A program made the position numbers and the translations under genes. Of a stretch of 5,668 bases of DNA, positions 1 to 5,668 are shown piece by piece (positions within the stretch are counted from its first letter, which is position 1; every line of letters starts with the position of its first letter). Below the pieces are notes generated by a model. That model ran no database searches, was not told the origin of the DNA, and saw only the letters and a program-made list of their open reading frames with translations. The stretch comes from Chthoniobacter sp. GTDB lineage: Bacteria > Verrucomicrobiota > Verrucomicrobiia > Chthoniobacterales > Chthoniobacteraceae. Where the stretch lies: NCBI GenBank assembly GCA_025352865.1, contig JANXSB010000188.1, positions 1-5,668 of the forward strand, given 5' to 3'.

Positions 1-2
1 CG

Positions 3-1505
3 GGCGCGCTGCTGCTCGTCATCGGGTCATGCGCCCTCGTGCCGTACTTTGGCGGCGAACTGCTGCCGGACTTTCGCGAGGGGCATTTTGTCATTGGCAT
101 GAACGCGCGTCCCGGCATGTCGATCGAGGAATCGCTGCGCACCGGGAAGCTGGTTTCCGACAAGATTCTGGCGAACGAACACATCGCCACCGTCGAGCAG
201 CAGATCGGTCGCGCGGAGCAGGGCGAGGACACCTTTGGCCCGGAGCGCAGCGAGTTTCACGTCGAGCTGAAGCGCGGTACGACACCCGCGGAGGAAGTCG
301 AGACGCAGGCGTTTTTGCGCGACCTGCTGAAAGATTTTCCCGGTGTGAACAGCGAGGTGATGACCTTCCTCGGCGACCGTATCCACGAAACTATTTCGGG
401 CGAGACGGGCGCGGTCGTGGTGAATGCCTATGGCGAAGATCTCGACCAGCTCGACGCCGTAGCGAAGCGCATTGCAAAAGAACTTTCCGCCGTGAAAGGC
501 AACGCCGACGTGCAGGTCAAAGCGCCGCCCGGCGCGCCCGTGCTCGCCGTGCATCTGCGGCCCGAGCGGCTCACGCAATTCGGCTTCCGCCCGCTCGAAG
601 TGCTCGACGCCGTGGAGACGGCATTCCAGGGCGCGGACGTGGCGCAGATGGTGCGCGGCAACCGCATCCACGAACTCGCCGTGATCCTCGCCGATGAGGC
701 GCGCCGCGACCCCGAGACCGTCGGCGATTTGCTCCTCACGAATGGCGACGGCCTGCGCATGCCGCTCCGCCAGCTCGCCGACGTGGAGCTGACGAATGGA
801 CGCCCGAGCATCCAGCACGACGGCGCGCGCCGCCGCCAGACGGTGACGTGCAACGTCGAGAAACGCGACGTGACTTCCTACGTCGCCGAGGCGCGGAAGC
901 GCGTGGAGGAAAAGGTGAAGCTGCCCGGCGGCGTGTATCTCGAATGGAGCGGAGCGGCCGAGGAGCAGAAGAAAGCGAAGCGCGAACTCATCATCCATTT
1001 CACCGTCGCGTTCGTCGGCATTCTGATTTTGCTCTCGCTCGTCTTTCGCCGCGCGAGCCACATCGCGCTCGTCCTCGCAAACATCCCGTTCGCGCTCGTC
1101 GGCGGCGTGCTCGCGGTCTTTGCGAGCGGCGGCTCCACGTCGATCGGATCGTGGGTTGGGTTCGTCACTCTTTTCGGCATCAGCACGCGGAACTCGATCA
1201 TGCTCATCTCGCACTACGAGCATCTCGTGGAAGTCGATGGCGCACCGTGGTCCATCGAGACCGTCGTGCGCGGCGCGGGCGAGCGGCTCGTGCCGATCCT
1301 GATGACCGCGCTCGTCACCGCGCTCGGCGTCCTCCCGCTCGCGCTTGGCAGCGGCGAGGCGGGCCGCGAAATCGAAGGCCCGATGGCCACGGTGATCCTC
1401 GGCGGCCTCATCACCAGCACCGCGCTGAACCTCCTCGTGCTCCCCGCGCTCGCGTGGAAATGGGGCCGCTTCACCGCCGATGAAGCGGTGCTGGACGTGC
1501 CGTAG
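3..1505 (+). CDS. RND efflux pump permease, heavy-metal (CusA/CzcA-like) type, C-terminal half (5' end cut)
   Basis: This is the inner-membrane subunit of a tripartite, proton-driven RND exporter. The frame is open from the left edge and ends at TAG 1503-1505, giving 500 visible residues, about half the roughly 1040 usual for the family. The first ~17 residues are the end of TM7. Next comes the second large periplasmic domain (~18-326), with the family segments ELLPDF, the PGMS region and an IGRAE element. Five hydrophobic helices follow: TM8 (~328-350), TM9 (~353-375), TM10 (~380-405), TM11 (~428-449) and TM12 (~459-485). TM10 carries FGISTRNSIMLISHY, close to the FGIATRNGILLVSHY form of one heavy-metal-efflux subgroup. 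The TM4 acidic proton-relay residues would lie upstream and cannot be checked. The substrate is uncertain because the CusA methionines do not appear conserved. A GTG at 39 is only an internal codon, not a start. Partner subunits would be expected upstream. The family call is firm; the metal specificity is not. Confidence 0.93.
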   Translation, partial: GALLLVIGSCALVPYFGGELLPDFREGHFVIGMNARPGMSIEESLRTGKLVSDKILANEHIATVEQQIGRAEQGEDTFGPERSEFHVELKRGTTPAEEVETQAFLRDLLKDFPGVNSEVMTFLGDRIHETISGETGAVVVNAYGEDLDQLDAVAKRIAKELSAVKGNADVQVKAPPGAPVLAVHLRPERLTQFGFRPLEVLDAVETAFQGADVAQMVRGNRIHELAVILADEARRDPETVGDLLLTNGDGLRMPLRQLADVELTNGRPSIQHDGARRRQTVTCNVEKRDVTSYVAEARKRVEEKVKLPGGVYLEWSGAAEEQKKAKRELIIHFTVAFVGILILLSLVFRRASHIALVLANIPFALVGGVLAVFASGGSTSIGSWVGFVTLFGISTRNSIMLISHYEHLVEVDGAPWSIETVVRGAGERLVPILMTALVTALGVLPLALGSGEAGREIEGPMATVILGGLITSTALNLLVLPALAWKWGRFTADEAVLDVP

Positions 1506-1512
1506 CGGCGTG
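1496..1512. terminator. Weak hairpin across the RND stop codon, between convergent genes
   Basis: A seven-pair stem, CGTGCCG (1496-1502) with CGGCGTG (1506-1512), has a three-base loop that is the TAG stop codon itself. Two of the pairs are G-T wobbles. The convergent genes here are only 21 bases apart, so some transcription stop is expected. No T-run follows on either strand, so it is not a classical intrinsic terminator and may be chance in GC-rich DNA. Confidence 0.2.
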
Positions 1513-1526
1513 CGGTTTGCGGAGCG

Positions 1527-2771
1527 TCATGATTTTTCCGGCGCAGCCCGGTGCAGCCTTGCGACGAGCAGCGCGCCGCCGACGAAGAGCACGGCGCTGT
1601 AGCCGAATGCAGTGGACGTTCCGAACGCGGACCAGAGCGCGCCGACGATGATGCTGGAAAGAAAATCGCCGATGCCGTTGACCGTCGCGAGGACGCCGAA
1701 GGCCATGCCGTGATGCTCCTCGCCGACCAATTCCGCGCAGAGCGAATCCTCGAGGGTTTCCTCGACCGCCACATAAATTCCGCCGAGCACGAAGACCGCG
1801 GCGAGCATCCACGGCGTCATCGGCGCGAAGATGATGAGCGCCGCCATCACCGCCGCGAGCGCGTAGCCGGCCGCGAGGACGAGCGGCTTTTGAAAACGAT
1901 CCGCGAGCCATCCGGCGACAAATGCGAACGAGGCGTAGAAGACGTTGTGCAGCACGTAGAGCGCGACCGCGATGCTGGCTGCGCGGGCGATGCCGAGCGT
2001 GGGCGCGAGCTTCTGCGTGGCGAGCAGGATGAGCAGTGTGTGCGCAAAGTCGCCCGCGCCGAAAAGCCCGACGGCGACGAGGAACTTCCGATAGCGTGGC
2101 GGCAGCATTTGCAGGCTTGCGCCAAACGAAATGTGCGCCACCGGCGGACGCGATTTTTCGACGACGAGAAACGCGATCACTCCCGCCGCGATCATGCCGG
2201 GCACAAGCGTCCAGGCGAAGAGCGCGGGATAGTTGTGGTGCAGCGCGCCGAGCAGAAAATATGCGGTCGCCGGGCCGACGATCGCGCCGAGCGTGTCCAT
2301 CATGCGTTCAAAGCCGAAGGCCCGCCCGTAGCTTTCACGCGTGACCGACGCGGCGAGCAGCGCCTTGCGCACGGGCGTCCGCACGCCGCGCCCGAGCCAG
2401 GCGCACGAGCGGGCGACCAGGACATGCCACGCCGCCGTCGCGAGGCCGAACGATCCGGTCCCGAGCGCGGTGATCACGTAGCCGAAAACGGCGATAGGTT
2501 TCCGCCGCTGGAGCCGGTCCGTGTAATAGCCGGACGCCATTTTTGTGAAGCTCGACAGCCCATCCGAGACGCCCTCGATCAAGCCGACCCACGCCGCCGC
2601 GACTCCCATCGTTGCGAGAAATGCCGGCATCACCGTCGTGGCCATTTCGTGCGACCAATCGCTGAAAAGCGACGCGAGGCCGATGCCGAGGACGGTGCGA
2701 TTCAACCAGCCCGAACCGCTTCCGCGTTTCGATTCGTCGGCGACTTCCGGCTTTGATGTTTTTGTGCTCAT
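1527..2771 (-). CDS. MFS permease (12-TM type)
   Basis: This is a complete 414-residue inner-membrane transporter of the major facilitator superfamily; the length is typical. After a polar N-terminus (~1-25), TM1 begins near residue 26 with an acidic SDWSHEM segment. The loop between TM2 and TM3 has a motif A equivalent, GYYTDRLQRRKP (81-92), partly repeated in the second half at GWLADRFQKP (~287-296). A central GRGVRTPVRKALL stretch (127-139) and GRAFGFERMMDTLGAIVGP (149-167) match a widespread prokaryotic MFS subgroup that I associate with MJ1317-like proteins. Acidic residues in or near helices (D38, E42, E66, D241, E337, E338, D369) could serve proton coupling. The substrate cannot be read from sequence; drug, metabolite or metal export are all possible. 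ATG at 2771 is the natural start because TM1 follows directly. Its ribosome site is weak (GGAG about 13 bases upstream). The gene converges on the RND gene and lies 67 bases downstream of the propeller gene on the same strand. Confidence 0.93.
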   Translation of the reverse strand: MSTKTSKPEVADESKRGSGSGWLNRTVLGIGLASLFSDWSHEMATTVMPAFLATMGVAAAWVGLIEGVSDGLSSFTKMASGYYTDRLQRRKPIAVFGYVITALGTGSFGLATAAWHVLVARSCAWLGRGVRTPVRKALLAASVTRESYGRAFGFERMMDTLGAIVGPATAYFLLGALHHNYPALFAWTLVPGMIAAGVIAFLVVEKSRPPVAHISFGASLQMLPPRYRKFLVAVGLFGAGDFAHTLLILLATQKLAPTLGIARAASIAVALYVLHNVFYASFAFVAGWLADRFQKPLVLAAGYALAAVMAALIIFAPMTPWMLAAVFVLGGIYVAVEETLEDSLCAELVGEEHHGMAFGVLATVNGIGDFLSSIIVGALWSAFGTSTAFGYSAVLFVGGALLVARLHRAAPEKS

Positions 2772-2838
2772 CGTCCGGCTTCTGCTCCGCCACGAGCGTA
2801 GCGGGCGGCTCAGAAACCTTTCACCGCAAGTTATGAGT
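2772..2838 (-). other. Short gap between propeller and MFS genes, possible operon junction
   Basis: These 67 bases separate two genes on the minus strand. I see no clear promoter and no terminator with a T-run. On the minus strand, CCGCC and GGCGG could form a weak five-pair stem just upstream of the GGAG that may serve the MFS gene. The short spacing suggests, without proving, that the MFS gene can be transcribed together with the propeller gene. Confidence 0.35.
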
Positions 2839-3831
2839 TCACGGCTTGGGTGCGGGTTCCGGCATCAGGCGACGGATGTAGCTTTTGTCGCCCTCGGCGT
2901 AGGCGAGCCAGACGGCGTGGGTCTTCGGGTCCACGGTCACGGAGCGGCAGCCTTTGGCGATGGCGATTTCCCCCGCGGGTTCCGCGCCGCTGTCCGTCTC
3001 CTGCACGACTGCGAGCAGGCCGCCGCCGGGGCAGTAGATGCGCCGCAGCGCGGGGTCGATGGCGATTTGATCGACGCCGCCGGGGATGGCGACGGTCGTG
3101 ATGAGCTTGCCGCTCGCGCTGTCGAGCACGGCGAGTTTGCCATTTCCACCCGCGGCGAAAATCCGATGTGTGCCGGGATCGAAGGCGATGCCGTGCGGGC
3201 TGTTGGCGGGCTGCACCGACCAGTCGTGCTCGACCTTGTTCGTCACGGGATCAATGACCGAGACGTTCGCCGTGGTCTTGATCGCCTGATAGATGCGCCC
3301 GGCCCCCGCGTCCCACACGAGGACTTCCGGCGCTTCGCCGATGACGACGCTCGCGACGATTTTCAGCGCGGCGGGATCGATGACCCACACTTCCTTGGCG
3401 TCATCGTGGCAGACATAGACGCGGCCGTTTTTCGGGCAGAAAAGCGCGTCGTCCGCCGGACCGCTGAGCGCGACTTCGCCGGTCTTTTCGAGCGTCTTGG
3501 CGTCGATGGCCACGAGCACTTTTTCCTTGCTCACGCCGACGTAATACTTCCCGCCCTTTTCATCCACGGCCACGCCCTGCGCCGCGCCGGTGGGGACGTG
3601 CTTGAGCAGCTTGCCGGAGTCGAGGTCGAAAACGTCGAGCGTCTTGTTTTCCGTGTGGTTCGCGAGCAGCCGCCGCGCGACGGTGTCCACCTCGATGAAG
3701 TCGAAGCGCCCTTTCGAGTCCGGCACGACGATGGGTTCGTCCGCCTTGAGCGGCGCGGGCGCGGCTTGGCTAGGTACGAGAGTGAGCAGTAGAGCGATGG
3801 AGGCGGCGAGTGGAGAGAGGAGGGATTTCAT
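2839..3831 (-). CDS. Exported YVTN-type beta-propeller protein
   Basis: This 330-residue protein has a clear Sec-type signal peptide: a lysine at residue 2, a hydrophobic core (~4-18) and a likely cut after SQA (residue 23). There is no lipobox cysteine, so it is probably free in the periplasm or secreted. The rest forms about seven repeats of 40-43 residues. Each has a pattern like 'xxGIAFDPxxxRIFxAxGNGKLAVLDSASGKLITTVAIP', starting near 34, 84, 126, 167, 208, 249 and 291, as expected for a seven-bladed YVTN/NHL-like propeller. Recurrent signatures are VD or FDP, RIY or RVYV, and V-x-V-I-D. Such folds usually bind proteins or ligands; no catalytic residues are evident and no enzymatic role is proposed. 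ATG 3831 is chosen because the signal peptide starts there. An in-frame GTG at 3861 would add ten polar residues before it. A GGAGGA lies 18 bases upstream of the ATG, farther than usual. The MFS gene follows 67 bases downstream and could be co-transcribed. Confidence 0.85.
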   Translation of the reverse strand: MKSLLSPLAASIALLLTLVPSQAAPAPLKADEPIVVPDSKGRFDFIEVDTVARRLLANHTENKTLDVFDLDSGKLLKHVPTGAAQGVAVDEKGGKYYVGVSKEKVLVAIDAKTLEKTGEVALSGPADDALFCPKNGRVYVCHDDAKEVWVIDPAALKIVASVVIGEAPEVLVWDAGAGRIYQAIKTTANVSVIDPVTNKVEHDWSVQPANSPHGIAFDPGTHRIFAAGGNGKLAVLDSASGKLITTVAIPGGVDQIAIDPALRRIYCPGGGLLAVVQETDSGAEPAGEIAIAKGCRSVTVDPKTHAVWLAYAEGDKSYIRRLMPEPAPKP

Positions 3832-4008
3832 AGGTGTTGCCGGATTCTGTCCTCCGCTCACCGTTTCGCGAGCGGGAAGTGAGCGATGATGGAAAAGTAA
3901 ATTTCACCAAGACCCAAGGCGCACTCGCGGCGAATAAAGCATTGCGCCACCTGCGCGGTTTTGTGGAATCTCCCGCTCCCAAATTTCCAAACACCCATAC
4001 CTCTCCAC
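3832..4008. promoter_or_regulatory. Divergent intergenic region between propeller gene and mdh
   Basis: These 177 bases separate two divergently oriented genes, so promoters for both should lie here. No good sigma-70 -35/-10 pair is visible in either direction. The most AT-rich part is ~3891-3906. An imperfect repeat, AAATTTCACCAAGACCCA (3899-3916) and AAATTTCCAAACACCCA (3981-3997), occurs twice in direct orientation about 82 bases apart. No Shine-Dalgarno is seen just before the mdh ATG. The regulatory role is inferred from gene arrangement, not from a recognised motif. Confidence 0.4.
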
Positions 4009-4995
4009 ATGAAAACTCCCATTCGCATCGCCATTACCGGAGCCGCCGGCCAGATCGGTTACTCGCTGCTTTTCCGCATCGCTTCGGGCGCGATATTCGG
4101 GCCTGAGCAGCCGGTTATTTTGCACCTCATCGAGATCGAGCCCGCGCTGCCGGCGCTCGGCGGCGTGGTCATGGAGCTGCAGGACTGCGCTTTCCCGCTG
4201 CTCAAGGGGATCGTCGCCACGGCCTCGCTGGATGAAGGTTTCGCGGGCGTGAACTGGGCGCTGCTCGTGGGCTCGGTGCCGCGCAAGGCGGGCATGGAGC
4301 GCAAGGATTTGCTCGGCATCAACGGGAAGATTTTCATCGGGCAGGGCAAGGCCATCGAGAAAAACGCGGCAGCGGATGTGCGTGTGCTCGTCGTGGGAAA
4401 TCCGTGCAATACGAACTGCCTCATCGCCATGAATAACGCCCGCGGCATCCCCGCCGAGCGCTGGTTCGCAATGACGCGGCTCGACGAAAACCGCGCCAAA
4501 TCCCAGCTCGCGCTCAAGGCGGGCGTGGACGTGACGAGCGTCACGAACCTCGCCATTTGGGGCAACCATTCGGCCACGCAGTACCCCGACTTTTACAACG
4601 CTCGCATCGACGGCCGCCCCGCCACCGAGGTCATCGCCGACACCGCGTGGCTGCAAGGCGACTTCATCGCGACCGTGCAGCAGCGCGGCGCGGCGATCAT
4701 CAAGGCGCGCGGCCTTTCCAGCGCCGCGAGCGCGGCCAATGCCGTGGCCGATACCGTGCGCTCGCTGACCACGCCGACGCGCGAAGGCGACTGGTACAGC
4801 GTCGCCGTCTGCTCCACCGGCGACTACGACATCGCGCCCGGACTCATCACCTCCTTCCCCATTCGCACGAGTGCCGATGGAGGCTGGGAGATCGTGCAGT
4901 CGGTGCCCATCGGCGACTTCAGCCGCGCGCGCATCAACGCCACCATCGCCGAGCTGACGGAAGAAAAAGCGCTGGTCGCGGAACTGCTCGGCTGA
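4009..4995 (+). CDS. mdh: Malate dehydrogenase, NAD-dependent (cytosolic type 2)
   Basis: It interconverts malate and oxaloacetate with NAD(H) in the cytoplasm, a TCA-cycle step. The 328 residues match the usual length. The Rossmann dinucleotide motif GAAGQIG is at 11-17, and an acidic residue (E42) ends the second strand, which favours NAD over NADP. The substrate arginines R92 and R98 are in the mobile loop (GSVPRKAGMERKDLL). The catalytic pair is D159 with R162 (TRLDENRAK) and H187 (WGNHSATQYPD). GNPCNTNC (130-137) and ELQDCAFPLL (56-65) are hallmarks of the type 2 group, as opposed to the lactate-dehydrogenase-like bacterial MDHs. One departure is STGDYD (269-274), where SDG-x-YG is common. 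ATG 4009 is chosen because the Rossmann strand begins at once. A TTG at 3961 would add 16 residues with no family resemblance. No Shine-Dalgarno is visible. The phosphomutase gene follows 78 bases downstream on the same strand. Confidence 0.96.
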   Translation: MKTPIRIAITGAAGQIGYSLLFRIASGAIFGPEQPVILHLIEIEPALPALGGVVMELQDCAFPLLKGIVATASLDEGFAGVNWALLVGSVPRKAGMERKDLLGINGKIFIGQGKAIEKNAAADVRVLVVGNPCNTNCLIAMNNARGIPAERWFAMTRLDENRAKSQLALKAGVDVTSVTNLAIWGNHSATQYPDFYNARIDGRPATEVIADTAWLQGDFIATVQQRGAAIIKARGLSSAASAANAVADTVRSLTTPTREGDWYSVAVCSTGDYDIAPGLITSFPIRTSADGGWEIVQSVPIGDFSRARINATIAELTEEKALVAELLG

Positions 4996-5073
4996 GCCGG
5001 GCGGGCGGTGCCCGCGATCCTTGCGAAGAAGACGCTTCCCGAATTTCCGCGCGGGCTTTTAGAGTGCGGGGAT
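4996..5073 (+). other. Gap between mdh and phosphomutase gene with a GC hairpin
   Basis: The 78 bases contain a perfect six-pair hairpin just after the mdh stop: GCGGGC (5001-5006), loop GGT, GCCCGC (5010-5015). No T-run follows, so it is at best a weak or factor-dependent terminator, or an mRNA 3' end stabiliser. The rest shows no recognised promoter. The phosphomutase frame is open back to the mdh stop, with an alternative GTG at 5008. Confidence 0.3.
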
Positions 5074-5668
5074 ATGAGCGACATCAGCACCCGTATTCAG
5101 CAGGCCGTCAGCGCCGGTCAGCTTCTCGAAAGCAGCGCGCGCAACATCGCGCAGATGATCGAGCGCAGCACGGAGCCGGTGGTTTCTGCGAGCATCGCCG
5201 AGCTGGTGGAAAAGGGCGCGTGGGATGAGCTTAACGACCGCTTTTACCGGACGCTCGCCTTTGGTACCGGCGGGCTGCGCGGGCGGACGATTGGGAAAAT
5301 CGTGACCGCCGCCGAGCGCGGTGCGCCGCAGCCGCTCGGCCGCCCGGAGCGCCCGTGCGTGGGCACGAATGCGATGAATTTCTACAACATCAGCCGCGCC
5401 ACGCAGGGGCTGGTGGCCTACGTGCGCGAGTGGTTTGCGCAGAGTGGGCTGCCGGGGCGACCAAAGATCGTGGTCGCAAATGACACGCGGCATTTTTCGC
5501 GCGACTTCACGGAGCTGGTGGCGCAGGTCGGGACGGAGAACGGTTGCGATGTGTGCATCTTCGAGGGGCCGCGCTCGACGCCGCAGTTGTCGTTCAGCGT
5601 GCGGCATGAAGGCGCGCATGCGGGCATCGTCATCACGGCCAGCCACAACCCGCCGCATGACAATGGCT
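5074..5668 (+). CDS. Phospho-sugar mutase (phosphoglucomutase/phosphomannomutase family, PGM2-like), N-terminal part (3' end cut)
   Basis: It belongs to the alpha-D-phosphohexomutases, cytoplasmic enzymes that move phosphate between C1 and C6 of a hexose (or C1 and C5 of a pentose) through a phosphoserine. The 198 visible residues cover the N-terminus and most of domain 1, about a third of a protein that is usually 570-620 residues in the PGM2/PgcA-like group. The motif FGTGGLRG is at 63-70, followed by GTNAMNFYNISRATQGLVAYV (~97-117). The catalytic serine is S190 in ITASHNPP. The metal-binding and sugar-specificity loops lie beyond the edge, so glucose, mannose or pentose preference cannot be decided. 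About 25 residues (71-95) sit between LRG and GTNAMN, which are much closer together in the Bacillus-type enzyme as I remember it. ATG 5074 is taken as the start; the purines before it (GCGGGGAT) are a poor ribosome site. GTG 5008 is a less likely alternative. It may be co-transcribed with mdh. Confidence 0.93.
   Translation, partial: MSDISTRIQQAVSAGQLLESSARNIAQMIERSTEPVVSASIAELVEKGAWDELNDRFYRTLAFGTGGLRGRTIGKIVTAAERGAPQPLGRPERPCVGTNAMNFYNISRATQGLVAYVREWFAQSGLPGRPKIVVANDTRHFSRDFTELVAQVGTENGCDVCIFEGPRSTPQLSFSVRHEGAHAGIVITASHNPPHDNG

Noticed and set aside
27..1223. 398-codon open frame antisense to the RND gene
   Set aside because: It is compositionally biased (rich in Arg, Ala, His, Asp, Glu) and has no recognisable domain. 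It is explained by the high GC at third codon positions of the RND gene.
1551..2756. 401-codon open frame antisense to the MFS gene
   Set aside because: It is highly charged and low in complexity, with no family resemblance. The opposite strand encodes a clear transmembrane transporter.
2545..3792. 415-codon plus-strand frame over the propeller gene and the start of the MFS gene
   Set aside because: The opposite strand encodes a signal peptide and regular propeller repeats. This frame crosses a gene boundary and has no recognisable motif.
3942..3970. TTGCGC as a possible -35 box for mdh
   Set aside because: The expected -10 position (GGAATC) is too far from consensus to support a promoter call.
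3961..4008. TTG start upstream giving a 16-residue longer malate dehydrogenase
   Set aside because: The extra residues do not resemble the family, and the Rossmann strand begins directly after the ATG at 4009.
3904..4656. 250-codon antisense frame over mdh
   Set aside because: It is a shadow of the malate dehydrogenase, whose catalytic and cofactor residues are all in place on the plus strand.
4557..5228. 223-codon plus-strand frame spanning the mdh end and phosphomutase start
   Set aside because: It is an Arg/His-rich out-of-frame translation that overlaps two well-supported genes.

Overview
The window reads as an ordinary chromosomal stretch of a GC-rich, Gram-negative-type bacterium. It holds five protein genes, two of them cut by the window edges. 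No RNA gene, insertion sequence, CRISPR array or phage gene was recognised. The best lineage guess is Verrucomicrobiota or a close relative. It rests on an N-terminal segment of a PGM2-type phospho-sugar mutase with a long insertion after its FGTGGLRG motif, a cytosolic-type (type 2) malate dehydrogenase, high GC, and weak or missing Shine-Dalgarno sequences. This is inference from remembered family patterns, not from a search.

Layout. From the left edge to 1505 (+) lies the C-terminal half of an RND inner-membrane efflux pump of the heavy-metal (CusA/CzcA-like) type. Converging on it, 21 bases away, is a complete 12-TM-type MFS transporter (2771 to 1527, -). Upstream of the MFS gene on the same strand, 67 bases away, is a gene for an exported YVTN-type beta-propeller protein (3831 to 2839, -). 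A 177-base divergent intergenic region (3832-4008) separates it from a rightward pair: NAD-type malate dehydrogenase (4009-4995, +) and, 78 bases later, the start of a phosphoglucomutase/phosphomannomutase-family enzyme (5074 to the right edge, +).

How the genes may work together. The left part is envelope and transport: an RND pump that would need a membrane-fusion protein and an outer-membrane channel (not in the window), plus an MFS permease possibly co-transcribed with a periplasmic propeller protein. The right part is central carbon metabolism: the TCA-cycle malate/oxaloacetate step and hexose-phosphate interconversion. Nothing seen directly links the two halves.

I did not find a convincing undescribed system. 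The items worth a second look are modest: an RND pump of the CusA/CzcA family that seems to lack the CusA methionine triad, the propeller-MFS gene pair, an imperfect repeat in the divergent promoter region, and departures from family consensus in the malate dehydrogenase and the phosphomutase.
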